A stretch of DNA of 64,000 bases from Opitutia bacterium (GTDB taxonomy: Bacteria; Verrucomicrobiota; Verrucomicrobiia; Opitutales; Opitutaceae), in contig JACRHT010000016.1 in assembly GCA_016217545.1 (NCBI GenBank), forward strand, positions 248,001-312,000, written 5' to 3'. This document shows positions 12,497-20,886 of the stretch, one piece after another; within the stretch, counting starts at the first letter, position 1, and every line of letters begins with the position of its first letter. The notes under the pieces were generated by a model, which worked only from the letters and a program-made list of their open reading frames with translations, made no database searches and was not told the origin of the DNA. The translations under genes and the position numbers were made by a program.

Positions 12497-13192
12497 ATGA
12501 ATCCCCTCCCGCAACTCGACGCCATCGAAGCCCGCGTGCTCGGCGCGCTCATCGAGAAGGACCTCACGACGCCGGACTACTACCCGCTGTCGCTGAACGC
12601 GCTAGTCAACGCCTGCAACCAGCTCAACAACCGCGAGCCGGTCATGGCCCTCGGCGAGCCCGAAGTCACCCGCGCCCTCGACAAGCTGCGCGACAAACGC
12701 CTCGCCGTCGTCATCACCGGCGGCGACAGCCGCGTGATGAAGTTCGCCCACAAGACTCGCGAAATCCTCGAACTCTCCCGGCCCGAAGTCTCGCTGCTCT
12801 GCCTGCTGCTCCTGCGCGGTCCGCAGACCGTCGGCGAACTCCGCGGCCGCAGCGGTCGCATGCACGAGTTCGCCGATCTCGCCGACGTGCAAACGACGCT
12901 CGGCCGCCTCGCGCACCGCGAGAACCCCGATCAGCCCGCGCTTGTCACCCTTCTGCCTCGCGCCCCGGGCACGAAGGAGTCGCGCTACGCCCACCTTCTC
13001 TCCGGCGAGCCTCCGCAAGCGTCAGGTAGGGCGAGCCGTCCCGACGAGCCGTCAGCCGACTCCGCCGCTGTGGTCCCCCTGTCCTCCGACACCGTCCGCC
13101 TCGCCCAACTCGAAACCGACAACGCCGAGCTCAAGCGGCAGCTCGCCGACCTCCGCCGCGAGTTCGAAGAGTTTCGCAAGAAGTTCGAGTGA
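12497..13192 (+). CDS. yceH: YceH-family (DUF480) winged-helix protein
   Basis: 231 residues. The N-terminal two thirds match the DUF480 family: LDAIEARVLGALIEKDLTTPDYYPLSLNAL, then ACNQLNNREPVM and a second winged helix with RGPQTVGELRGRSGRMHEF. The C-terminus is a short predicted coiled coil (LETDNAELKRQLADLRREFEEFRKKFE), common in the family. Function is unknown; the paired winged helices suggest nucleic-acid binding. Between the conserved domain and the coiled coil lies a low-complexity stretch (QASGRASRPDEPSADS) whose DNA contains a GGTAGGGCG-type repeat, so this linker may be of repeat origin. The start ATG was chosen directly ahead of the conserved domain. Confidence 0.88.
   Translation: MNPLPQLDAIEARVLGALIEKDLTTPDYYPLSLNALVNACNQLNNREPVMALGEPEVTRALDKLRDKRLAVVITGGDSRVMKFAHKTREILELSRPEVSLLCLLLLRGPQTVGELRGRSGRMHEFADLADVQTTLGRLAHRENPDQPALVTLLPRAPGTKESRYAHLLSGEPPQASGRASRPDEPSADSAAVVPLSSDTVRLAQLETDNAELKRQLADLRREFEEFRKKFE
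13025..13060 (+). repeat. GGTAGGGCG-type dispersed repeat inside yceH
   Basis: Starts GGTAGGGCG and contains a 9-base direct repeat CGAGCCGTC, 4-base spacer, CGAGCCGTC. A related GGTAGGGCG element lies on the opposite strand at 13196-13229, just after the yceH stop. They look like members of a short dispersed repeat family. Confidence 0.4.
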
Positions 13193-13195
13193 GCG

Positions 13196-13229
13196 CCGCC
13201 GACTCCCGGCCGGCACCGGGACCGCCCTA
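13196..13229 (-). repeat. GGTAGGGCG-type repeat between convergent genes
   Basis: Read on the minus strand it begins GGTAGGGCGGTCCCGG and contains the self-complementary core CCGGTGCCGG. It fills the gap between yceH and the convergent YCII gene and touches the stop codon of the latter. Confidence 0.4.
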
Positions 13230-13631
13230 CCGCGGCGGACGCCCCGCGACTTCCGCGAGCACCGGGCTCACCGCCGCGAGCGGTCGCACTTCAACCGTCA
13301 GGCCATGCGGCAATCCCGGGCATTGGCGCGCAATCTCCGTCGCCTCGTCGAACGACTCGACCGTGAGCATGATGTAGCCGCCCACGACCTCCTTCGTCTC
13401 GGCAAACGGCCCGTCGGTCACGCGACCGGTGGCTCCCGAGACGACGCGCCCTTCGAGCGCGAGCGGCTGGCCGTGCGAGACCTTTCGCCGCGCCGCGAGG
13501 CCGTCATACCAGTCGTTCCATTGCCGCGCCAGCACCGCGCGGCCCTCGGGAGTCAGGTGCGCGTGCGCCTCCGGCCCGGCATTGCGAAACAAGAGCATGT
13601 AGCTCGACACAGGAGTGGTGGGCGTGGACAT
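13227..13631 (-). CDS. YCII-related (DGPF) domain protein
   Basis: 134 residues. Contains the family landmarks YMLLFRNAG near the N-terminus, VTDGPFAETKEVVGGYIMLTVESFDEA in the middle and RPL near the end, a ferredoxin-like fold found in PhnB/YCII proteins. No biochemical role is settled for this family; members are often paired with ECF sigma factors, but none is present here. It is the last gene of a same-strand run starting with gltX, 32 bases after the P-loop kinase gene. The ATG at 13631 was preferred over an upstream start that would add an unconserved Pro/Arg-rich tail. Confidence 0.82.
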   Translation of the reverse strand: MSTPTTPVSSYMLLFRNAGPEAHAHLTPEGRAVLARQWNDWYDGLAARRKVSHGQPLALEGRVVSGATGRVTDGPFAETKEVVGGYIMLTVESFDEATEIARQCPGLPHGLTVEVRPLAAVSPVLAEVAGRPPR

Positions 13632-13663
13632 GCGCGCGTAGTGAGCGCGCCAACCGGGTGGCG

Positions 13664-14164
13664 TCAATCGCTGCGCGACGAAACCGCGGCCTCATCCGCC
13701 GCCGGCGGTTCGAAACGCGCATGAAATACGTCCCACGCCGCGCCGTTTATCTCCAACACGCCGCCTCCCGCCGCCGTCCGCGCCAGCGTCCGGGCGCGCG
13801 CGACCCTGTCGTCGCAAGCGACCACATGCAGCGCGCACGCCGCGCCGATCTCCGCCGCGCGCTGACGCGCGGCATCCCGCTCGGCACGCGTCCAGAATCC
13901 CCAATCCAGGATCACGTCGCGCCCCGACGCGACGACCTGCGCGGCCTCGCCCCAGAGTTCCTCGGTCACCGCGCGCGCCAGCGCGGCGAATTCCGCTTCG
14001 GGTGGGTTCGTGCCGTGGCGCGCCACCATGCGCTCATCGTGGCCAAGAATCGTCGCGCCGCGCTCGGCGGCCATGCGACGCGCGCGCGTCGTCTTGCCGC
14101 AACCGGGCAGCCCGCACAACAAATGAACGGTAGGCCGAATCGACTTCTCGGCCGGTGACTTCAT
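13664..14164 (-). CDS. AAA/zeta-toxin-like P-loop ATPase or kinase
   Basis: 166 residues. A Walker A motif GLPGCGKTT lies near the N-terminus (about residue 17), followed by GHDERMVARHG, VILDWGFWTRAERDAAR and RARTLAR, the pattern of small nucleotide/sugar-type kinases of the AAA_33 (zeta-toxin-like) group. Substrate unknown. No antitoxin-like gene accompanies it, so a zeta toxin role is not supported. The gene begins four bases after the thioesterase stop and is probably co-transcribed with gltX and the thioesterase. Confidence 0.78.
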   Translation of the reverse strand: MKSPAEKSIRPTVHLLCGLPGCGKTTRARRMAAERGATILGHDERMVARHGTNPPEAEFAALARAVTEELWGEAAQVVASGRDVILDWGFWTRAERDAARQRAAEIGAACALHVVACDDRVARARTLARTAAGGGVLEINGAAWDVFHARFEPPAADEAAVSSRSD

Positions 14165-14168
14165 TGGC

Positions 14169-14897
14169 TCAAAATCCGACGTTGCCCTGCGCGTGCAGTT
14201 CCGCGCCGCTGCGCACGGCGAAGCCGGCCGCGTCATCCGCGCGCCGCTCGAGCGCCACTTGGACCGCCCCGACCGCCGGCGAGACTTCCTTGAGAAACTG
14301 CATCTCGACGCGCTTGGGCCGCGCGGGCATCGCCTGCCGGCTCAGCGCGGTTTGCACGCAATCGAGATAGGCGGTGTTGTTCAGGTGCGCGTTGCCGTCG
14401 AAGTCCGAATAGCGCAGCGAGATTTCCGTCGCGGGCGCGCTCGCCGCCGGTGGCTCGATGCGCAACTTGTCGAGGTCGGGACGAAAGACCTCCGCCTGCC
14501 CGACGGGGAAACGCTCCGCAAGTTCCGGCGCCAGCCGTGCCAGCGATTTCGTGCGCAGGTTGATGTAGAGCCACAGCGTCGAAGCCGAAGCCACGATCTC
14601 GTCGCCGCAGAAGATCCGCAAATCCCGGTAACCGCGAAACCCGCGAATGCCGGCCGACCACGTGCGCACGGTCACCTTCTCCTCATAGCGCGGATAGCGC
14701 GCGATCTCCGCCGCGACGCGATTCAGCACCCAGCTTTCGCCGAGCGCCGACATCGCCTTGGCTCCGAGGCCGTAGACGTCCGCGTGCTTGATGGCGGCTT
14801 CCTGCAGGAGTTTGAACACGCCGCCGAGCGTCATCCGCTGGTCGCGGTCGACGTCCCAGTAGGACACCTCCGATTCCAGAGTGAAGATCTCGCTCAT
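14169..14897 (-). CDS. Acyl-ACP thioesterase (double hotdog)
   Basis: 242 residues, the length of bacterial FatA/FatB-like acyl-ACP thioesterases. The N-terminal hotdog includes YWDVDRDQRMTLGGVFKLLQEAAIKHAD and VRTWSAGIRGFRGYRDLRI. The second begins near ISLRYSDFDGNAHLNNTAYLDCVQT, where the Asp/Asn/His cluster matches the catalytic region of the family. It would release fatty acids from acyl carrier protein in the cytoplasm. It starts 15 bases after the gltX stop. Confidence 0.87.
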   Translation of the reverse strand: MSEIFTLESEVSYWDVDRDQRMTLGGVFKLLQEAAIKHADVYGLGAKAMSALGESWVLNRVAAEIARYPRYEEKVTVRTWSAGIRGFRGYRDLRIFCGDEIVASASTLWLYINLRTKSLARLAPELAERFPVGQAEVFRPDLDKLRIEPPAASAPATEISLRYSDFDGNAHLNNTAYLDCVQTALSRQAMPARPKRVEMQFLKEVSPAVGAVQVALERRADDAAGFAVRSGAELHAQGNVGF

Positions 14898-14912
14898 CGC
14901 GCCTCGCTCGCT

Positions 14913-16367
14913 TCAGGCCGTGAACTTCTGCAGCCGCGCCAGCACGCGCTCCTTCCCCAGCACGCGGAAGATGCTCGTGATGCTCGGGCCGGCATTCGTT
15001 CCGGTGACCGCGAGGCGCGCGATGCCTTGATAGTCGCCGAAGCCAAGCTGCTTCGATTCGGCGAGCGCCTTGAGCGCCGCTTCGATGGCGGCGTCGGTCG
15101 AGAAATCCATCGCCGGCAACGCCGCGATCAGCTCGGCGAGGCGCGCCTTCGGGTCGCCCTTGGCCATCAGCTTCTCCTTCACCTTCGCGTCGACGGGGAA
15201 ATCGTCCGTGAAGAAATAGACCGTGTAGGCCGCGAGTTCGTCGATCGACTTAATCTTCGGCTGCGCGAGCAGCATGATTTCGCGGAAATAGGCGGAGTAG
15301 TTCAGAGTAAATCCGAACACTCTTCCGGCCGCTTGTTCGCGCTCGCCGAAGACGCGCTGCGAAAACTTCATCACATCCGCCCATTTTCCGATCGCCGTGA
15401 AATACCTTTCCGCAAGCGATACAAACTTCTCCGCCGGCAACTCCAGCAGATACTGCATGTTGAGGTTCGCGAGTTTCTTGTGGTCGAACTTCGCGCCGCT
15501 CTTGTTCACGGCGGGCAAGTCGAAGAGCCGCACGATCTCGCTGATCGGCATCTTCTCGCGATCGTCGCCCGGATTCCAGCCGAGCAGCGAGATGTAGTTC
15601 ACCAGCGCCTCGGGCAGGAAGAAGCGCTGCTGGTATTCCTCGATCAGCGCGCCCTTGTCGCGCTTCGACATCTTGCCCTGCCCCATTTCGGGCGACTTCA
15701 GGATGAGCGGGATGTGCGCGAAGATCGGCGGCGTCACGCCGAAGCCTTCGTAGAGGCGCACGTGCTTGCTCGTGTTGGAAAGGTGATCCTCGCCGCGGAT
15801 GATGTGCGAGACCTTCATCGTGATGTCGTCGACGACATTCACGAAGTGGAACACCGGGTTGCCGTCGGAGCGGAAAATGACGAAGTCCTCGTCCTCCATG
15901 CGTTCGACGCGGCCGCGGATCTGGTCGTCGATCACGACCGGGGCGCTCTTCACCTTCTCGACCTCCTTCTTGCGGTGGTCGTCGAACACGCGGTAGCGCT
16001 CGCCGAGCATCTTGAACCAAATGGCGCCGTCCTTCTCGTAGGCGCGGCCGTTGGCGAGGAGCTTCCGCTTGTATTCCTCGTAGAGCGCGCCGCGCTGGCT
16101 CTGGCGATACGGACCGTAATCGCCGCGCTCGCCGACGCCGTTGGCATTGGGACCCTCGTCCCAATCCATGCCGAGCCACGTCATCGAATCGTAGATCAGC
16201 CGCAGGAACTCCTCGCTGTTGCGCTCCTTGTCCGTGTCCTCGATGCGCAGGATGAACGTGCCGCCGGTGTGGCGCGCGTAGAGCCAGTTGAACAGCGCCG
16301 TGCGGGCGCTGCCGATGTGAAAGAAGCCCGTCGGGCTGGGTGCGAAGCGGACACGAACGTTCGACAT
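14913..16367 (-). CDS. gltX: Glutamyl-tRNA synthetase
   Basis: 484 residues. Class I aminoacyl-tRNA synthetase with [18 protein letters not shown] (HIGH-type) at the N-terminus, [20 protein letters not shown] and the KMSKR loop in [13 protein letters not shown], followed by the helical anticodon-binding domain. The start [12 protein letters not shown] was chosen because the conserved block begins immediately; the longer open frame upstream has no conserved residues. No Shine-Dalgarno sequence is seen (leader TTCTCCTTTTTCCC). It heads a four-gene same-strand run: gltX, thioesterase, P-loop kinase, YCII protein. It is divergent from the M14 peptidase gene. Confidence 0.96.
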   Translation of the reverse strand: MSNVRVRFAPSPTGFFHIGSARTALFNWLYARHTGGTFILRIEDTDKERNSEEFLRLIYDSMTWLGMDWDEGPNANGVGERGDYGPYRQSQRGALYEEYKRKLLANGRAYEKDGAIWFKMLGERYRVFDDHRKKEVEKVKSAPVVIDDQIRGRVERMEDEDFVIFRSDGNPVFHFVNVVDDITMKVSHIIRGEDHLSNTSKHVRLYEGFGVTPPIFAHIPLILKSPEMGQGKMSKRDKGALIEEYQQRFFLPEALVNYISLLGWNPGDDREKMPISEIVRLFDLPAVNKSGAKFDHKKLANLNMQYLLELPAEKFVSLAERYFTAIGKWADVMKFSQRVFGEREQAAGRVFGFTLNYSAYFREIMLLAQPKIKSIDELAAYTVYFFTDDFPVDAKVKEKLMAKGDPKARLAELIAALPAMDFSTDAAIEAALKALAESKQLGFGDYQGIARLAVTGTNAGPSITSIFRVLGKERVLARLQKFTA

Positions 16368-16488
16368 GGGAAAAAGGAGAACCACGAATGGACACGAAGG
16401 AACACAAATTTCCAAGCCCGCTTCCGCGTCGGCCTCGCCCGCGATCGCGCATTGCCCCGGCTGCTTTTCTGGGCATCTCTGCGCGCTG

Positions 16489-17241
16489 ATGCCCACGCCG
16501 CTGCCGCTCGATCCCGCCGAATTCATCCCGCGCTTCGACGCAGCCGCGCGCCGCGCCGGCTTCGTTGCCGAGCGCTTTGGCGAAATCAACGGCTACGCGC
16601 TGAACGCTTACACGAAACAGGCGACGCCCGAGGCGCCGCGCGTCTACGTTTCCGCCGGCATGCACGGCGACGAGCCGGCCCCGCCCTGGGCGTTGTTGGA
16701 ACTCGTCGAACGCGGCTTCTTCGATGCGCGCGCCTCGTGGTGGATTTGCCCGGTGCTCAACCCCACCGGCCTCGCGCTTGGCACGCGCGAGAACTTCGCG
16801 GGCGTCGATCTCAACCGCGACTACAAGCGTCCGAGCTCCGCCGAAATCCGCGCCCATATCGCGTGGCTGGAGCGCCAGCCGGATTTCCACGCCGCCTTCT
16901 GCCTCCATGAAGACTACGAGGCGACCGGCTTCTACCTCTACGAGCTAAATCCCGACCATCGCCCGACGCTCGCCGATGCCGCGCTCGCCGGTGCCGCCCG
17001 CCACTGCGCGATCGAGAACGCCGCGATCATCGACGGACGCGAGTCCGCCGCACCCGGCATCATCCGACCCGTCAGCGATCCGCTCCTGCGCGATCAATGG
17101 CCCGAAGCGATCTATCTCCGACACGGTCGCACCACGCTCAGTTACACGTTCGAATCGCCCACGCAACTGCCGCTCGAGCAACGCGTCGCCGCGCATTGCG
17201 CCGCGCTTCACGACGCGCTGACGCGTCTACTTACAGCTTAG
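16489..17241 (+). CDS. M14-family zinc carboxypeptidase / deacylase-like protein
   Basis: 250 residues. Zinc ligands of the M14/AspA-AstE fold are readable: His59 and Glu62 in GMHGDEP and His140 in [12 protein letters not shown], with the substrate-binding NRDYKRP segment between them. Near the C-terminus [16 protein letters not shown] carries the catalytic-Glu type motif. No signal peptide is seen, so it is probably cytoplasmic. Candidates include murein tripeptide or small-peptide amidase activity, but the sequence does not decide. It is convergent with the metalloprotease gene and their 3' ends overlap by 11 bases. Confidence 0.8.
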   Translation: MPTPLPLDPAEFIPRFDAAARRAGFVAERFGEINGYALNAYTKQATPEAPRVYVSAGMHGDEPAPPWALLELVERGFFDARASWWICPVLNPTGLALGTRENFAGVDLNRDYKRPSSAEIRAHIAWLERQPDFHAAFCLHEDYEATGFYLYELNPDHRPTLADAALAGAARHCAIENAAIIDGRESAAPGIIRPVSDPLLRDQWPEAIYLRHGRTTLSYTFESPTQLPLEQRVAAHCAALHDALTRLLTA

Positions 17242-19072
17242 CGCGCGCGGCACGCAGGCCCAACAACAGGGCCGCCAGCGCACCGAAGGCGCCGCTTGCC
17301 GCACCGCCGCCTCCTCCGCCACCACCGGAAGAACCTCCTCCCGGCGCGGGAGTCGGCTCGCTCGCGGTCACGGACACCGACGCGGTGCTGCTCACGACGG
17401 AGCCAACGCGGTTGCTCACGCTCACCGTGTAGTCTCCGGCATCGCTCGCCGCGACCGAGGACCGTGTCAGGCTCGCCGCGGTCGCGCCGGCGACGGCGGC
17501 GCCATTTCGCGACCACTGATAAAGCAACCCACCGCCTTCCGCCGAGACGGACAACGTGAGCGATCTTCCCGCCGCGACACTCGCTCCCTGCGGCTGCGCC
17601 ACGATTCGCGGCTGTGTCAGTTCCGCGTTCACGTTCACGATCGATGACGCGTTGTCGTTCAGCACGCGGGCGTTGTAGGCCGCCTTCGCATGCGACTCGG
17701 GATACCCGATTGTGCGCGTGCCCAGCGGCAGGTTCGGACCGCTCCGTTCCTCCATCGCGGTCGTCACCTCGAGCGTGATGTTCGGGTTGCTGAAATAAGG
17801 CACGATGTAGTTCGCATACGACATGACCGTGCCGGACGTCGTGTTGCCGCCCACGCTTTCAGGGTCGTTCCACAGCAGCCCATAACACCAAAAGCCGTCA
17901 CCCTCCGGAGTGGACACGCCTGTGCCCCCGAAATTCGCGCGGTCGTGCCGGCAACCGAAATTGTGCGCGAGTTCATGCGCCATCAGCTTGTAGCTGGAGC
18001 TCACGCGGATCACCGTGCACGCGAGCGAGCCGGATACGGGCACTTGTTTGGCCACAATGTTGGCCCAGCCGCCGGCATCGGTCTTGCCGCCGATGAACAG
18101 CATCACTTGGTCCGCGCCGTAGCGATAGCGCAGGTCGGCGACGAAATCGCCGATCGCACCGCCAGGCGAAATTTGGCGCAAATCGTCGATCAGGACGCCC
18201 GTCCGCGTGTAGGGCCGCGACGCCTCCAACCCGACCCAGCGCCAGACAAACGACGTGACGCCGCTCTGCGCCAACACGAGATTCGCGCTCTCAAGCGTCG
18301 CTCGGCTGCGACCCTCGAGATAACCGACCGGATCCGTCGAGCGATCCGAAGCATAGCTCAGCGAGTCCGTGTCGTAGAGAAACAACACATCGACATTCGG
18401 CGCCGTGCTCACCGCATTCACGGCTTCCGCGACCTCGGCGATCGCCGCTTCGCTCGCTTGCGAGGCCCGGTAGATCACTCCGCTGCGCGCCGGCGGAGCC
18501 GGCCGGTCCGGTTGCGCCGGCTCGACGCCGCAGCCTTCTTCGCCCGGCGCGCTTTCCTCCACCACGACCGAGTTCCCGCGCGCGTGGAAACTGAATTGGC
18601 TGGCCCCCGGAATCACCAGCACCGCATCGAAACCGTCCGCGCGCGCCACGCTCACCAAACTTGCACCGGGAACCGCCGCATTGCGTCCGATCCACGTCAC
18701 GCATCGCCCGTCGTCCCTCAGTGCGCTCCGCGAAAAAGTGATCGGCATCCCCCGCAACGGTTCCACTTGCAGACGCTCCGGCCGGAATTCGCGCCAGTCC
18801 GCCACAGCGGGCGGGACGTCGGGGAAAATCTCCCTCAGCTCCATCCGCACGAACGACGGCGATGCCTGTGCTGCCGCAGTCTTCCGAATTTCCACAGGCG
18901 AAGTCGGAGCGACCGCGGGCGAAACTCGCGCCTCTGAAACTCGCGTCGACGTCGACGCATCGTTGCCCCGCGCCCGGACCGGCGCTGTTTCCGCGAGCCA
19001 AACCCGCCCGCCGAGATAGAAAATCGCTGCGATCGCCACAGCACTGAGGGTAACTGGCAGCCGCGCTTTCAT
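17231..19072 (-). CDS. Secreted reprolysin-like zinc metalloprotease with Ig domain and Gly-rich C-terminal anchor
   Basis: 613 residues. An N-terminal membrane/signal segment (VTLSAVAIAAIFYLGGRVWLA) is followed by a propeptide-like region. The M12-type catalytic domain has HELAHNFGCRHD at residues 366-377 (HExxHxxGxxH) and a downstream TVMSYANY Met-turn. An Ig-like domain follows (~500-580; GASVAAGRSLTLSVSAEGG ... GDYTVSVSNRVG). The C-terminus is a Gly-rich run, a short hydrophobic helix (GAFGALAALLLGL) and a basic tail (RAARAKL). This tripartite tail resembles GlyGly-CTERM or MYXO-CTERM sorting signals, implying secretion with transient anchoring. It probably degrades extracellular protein. 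Confidence 0.87.
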   Translation of the reverse strand: MKARLPVTLSAVAIAAIFYLGGRVWLAETAPVRARGNDASTSTRVSEARVSPAVAPTSPVEIRKTAAAQASPSFVRMELREIFPDVPPAVADWREFRPERLQVEPLRGMPITFSRSALRDDGRCVTWIGRNAAVPGASLVSVARADGFDAVLVIPGASQFSFHARGNSVVVEESAPGEEGCGVEPAQPDRPAPPARSGVIYRASQASEAAIAEVAEAVNAVSTAPNVDVLFLYDTDSLSYASDRSTDPVGYLEGRSRATLESANLVLAQSGVTSFVWRWVGLEASRPYTRTGVLIDDLRQISPGGAIGDFVADLRYRYGADQVMLFIGGKTDAGGWANIVAKQVPVSGSLACTVIRVSSSYKLMAHELAHNFGCRHDRANFGGTGVSTPEGDGFWCYGLLWNDPESVGGNTTSGTVMSYANYIVPYFSNPNITLEVTTAMEERSGPNLPLGTRTIGYPESHAKAAYNARVLNDNASSIVNVNAELTQPRIVAQPQGASVAAGRSLTLSVSAEGGGLLYQWSRNGAAVAGATAASLTRSSVAASDAGDYTVSVSNRVGSVVSSTASVSVTASEPTPAPGGGSSGGGGGGGGAASGAFGALAALLLGLRAARAKL

Positions 19073-19252
19073 TCGGGTTCGCTCCCACCCAGCCCACCGC
19101 CGCGTCGCACGAAGTCAACTCAGCCGTCGGTCAGCTCGGGCCCATAAGTCGCGGGCCGCTTCACTCCACGACTCCTGAATACACGCCCGAGACTGGCCCG
19201 ATTTGCCGAAAAACTGCGCGTCCGAAAGAAGCGCGCACTTCCCGCCCGCGCA

Positions 19253-20104
19253 CTAGGCCGGCGGTGTGCCGCTCGCGAACGTCCGGCCGACAAACGCATC
19301 AATCAGCGCCTGCGCCTCGCTCGGAGGCAGCGCCATCAGGCGTTCCGCAAAACGCGCCAAATCCGCCGGCCACGGTGCCGTCAGCAAATAGTCCATGTGC
19401 GCCGGCCGCAAATCGATCGCCGCGCAATGCAACGCCTGGCGCGTGAGCGCCAGCAACGCGCTGTGCCGCTCCGTCCAACCGTGCTCCGCGAACTCCAGAT
19501 AGAGCGACGGATCGGGTCCATAGAGCTTGTCGCCCACCACGCGCCGCCCGAGCCATTCCGCGTGGGCGCGGATTTGGTGCTTTCGCCCCGTGAACAACTC
19601 CACGCCGACCAGCGTGTAGCCGCCGCGCGCGAGCAGCGGATGAAAAACCGTCCGCGCCTCCTGCGCGCCTTCCGTGCCAGATTCCACGACGCGCTGTTTC
19701 ACGGTGACATTGGCCGTGGGATCCGGTCCGAGCGCGCGGTTCACTTCCGTGCTCGCGGTGAGTTCACCCTCGAGGATCGCCACGTAGGCCTTGCCGATGA
19801 GCCGCTTCATCATCGCCTTTTGCAGCCGGCTCCCTGTCGCCTCATCCTTCGCGAGAATAATCACTCCAGAGGTCTCGCGATCGAGCCGATAGACGAAGCG
19901 GATGGTTTGCAGTCCCATTCCTTCGCGCAGTGCCCCCGCGAGGCTCGACCACGGTCCGTTTTTCGACGGGTGGACGACGAGCCAGCCGGGCTTGTCGATC
20001 GTCAGCAGGCGCTCGTCCTCGAACCGCACCCAGCCGGGCAAGTCGGCCGGATTCACGAGCGGCGCCTCGGCGGGCGGGAGCGGTTGGTCGTCAAGCGGGG
20101 ACAT
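19253..20104 (-). CDS. RluA-family pseudouridine synthase
   Basis: 283 residues. The catalytic motif RFVYRLDRETSGVIILAK holds the Asp that attacks uridine, and KAYVAILEGEL, FTGRKHQIRAHAEWLGRRVVGDKLYG and the C-terminal RPAHMDYLLTAPWPADL match the family. No S4 domain precedes the catalytic domain, so it resembles the RluA/RluC-type short members. It modifies rRNA or tRNA; the exact site cannot be read from sequence. The ATG at 20104 was chosen because the protein then begins just ahead of WVRFEDERLLTIDKPGWLVVHPS. It is divergent from hpf. Confidence 0.9.
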   Translation of the reverse strand: MSPLDDQPLPPAEAPLVNPADLPGWVRFEDERLLTIDKPGWLVVHPSKNGPWSSLAGALREGMGLQTIRFVYRLDRETSGVIILAKDEATGSRLQKAMMKRLIGKAYVAILEGELTASTEVNRALGPDPTANVTVKQRVVESGTEGAQEARTVFHPLLARGGYTLVGVELFTGRKHQIRAHAEWLGRRVVGDKLYGPDPSLYLEFAEHGWTERHSALLALTRQALHCAAIDLRPAHMDYLLTAPWPADLARFAERLMALPPSEAQALIDAFVGRTFASGTPPA

Positions 20105-20307
20105 GCGGGGACGTTCAAAATTATTGTGCGTTATAACCGACACCGCGAGGTTGCCTCCGCGACGGCATGAGCTATGCGTCTGGGTGTCGAATGAAGCACT
20201 TTCCCACAAGGAAAGAATGGCCGGCCCACACGGGCGGCCTCGTCGACATACCGCACGCCGCAGAGAGGGACTTTGCACCGTGCCATACCCAACCAGAAAG
20301 GATACCC

Positions 20308-20676
20308 ATGAATAGCTCCCACGAAGTGATCGTTACAGGCATCCACCTCGAACTGACCCCGTCCCTTAAGTTCTACGTCCGAGAAAAGATGGAGCGACTG
20401 TTCCGACACGAGAGCCATATCGTCCGCGTGAAAGTCGAACTCGAGTGCGACCGCAAACACGACCGACAGCACAAGTTCATCGCCAAGGCGCACGTCCAGC
20501 TCCGCGGACCCGACATCAACGCCACCGTCAATTCGGAGGACTGCCACAAATCCATCGATCTCCTCGTCGACAAACTCGACCACTGCGTCCGCCGCCGCCA
20601 CAGCCTCGCCAAGGACAAACGCAACCATCCGCACGCCGTCGAATGGCAGGATGTCGCGCTGCCGAAGGCCGTCTGA
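20308..20676 (+). CDS. hpf: Ribosome hibernation promoting factor (short form, HPF/RaiA)
   Basis: 122 residues. The family pattern is VTGIHLELTPSLKFYVREKMERLFRHE at the start, then the beta-sheet/helix arrangement ending KSIDLLVDKLDHCVRRRHS. It lacks the C-terminal dimerisation domain of long HPF. It binds the decoding region of the 30S subunit to store ribosomes during starvation. The ATG at 20308 has a good Shine-Dalgarno sequence (AGAAAGGA), rare in this window, and excludes upstream in-frame starts. It is a single-gene unit closed by a terminator. Confidence 0.93.
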   Translation: MNSSHEVIVTGIHLELTPSLKFYVREKMERLFRHESHIVRVKVELECDRKHDRQHKFIAKAHVQLRGPDINATVNSEDCHKSIDLLVDKLDHCVRRRHSLAKDKRNHPHAVEWQDVALPKAV

Positions 20677-20703
20677 CAAATCGCAAAAGCGCACGACCCT
20701 TTC

Positions 20704-20732
20704 GAGCCCGCCCGCCGGCGGGCTCTTTTTTT
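20704..20732 (+). terminator. Rho-independent terminator after hpf
   Basis: A 9-bp stem GAGCCCGCC / GGCGGGCTC with loop CGCC, followed by seven T residues, 27 bases after the hpf stop. Confidence 0.92.
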
Positions 20733-20886
20733 GCGCTCTCCCCTCCTTCCCGCCGTTCAACTCGCCTCGCTATCTCAAGAAGCAGAAACGCCCCACACAC
20801 CCGGTGCCGCACTTATCCCCCAAACGGCCTAGACCTTTTCAGTTTCCAAAATCCCGCGCCGGGACTTCTATGACACGACCTCCGCT

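Noticed and set aside
13664-14164. Zeta-toxin of a toxin-antitoxin pair
   Set aside because: The P-loop kinase resembles zeta-like kinases, but no antitoxin gene is adjacent and it sits in a gltX-led housekeeping cluster.
20132-20137. TATAAC as a -10 box for hpf
   Set aside because: No acceptable -35 at 16-18 bases and 170 bases to the start codon; could be chance in an A/T patch.
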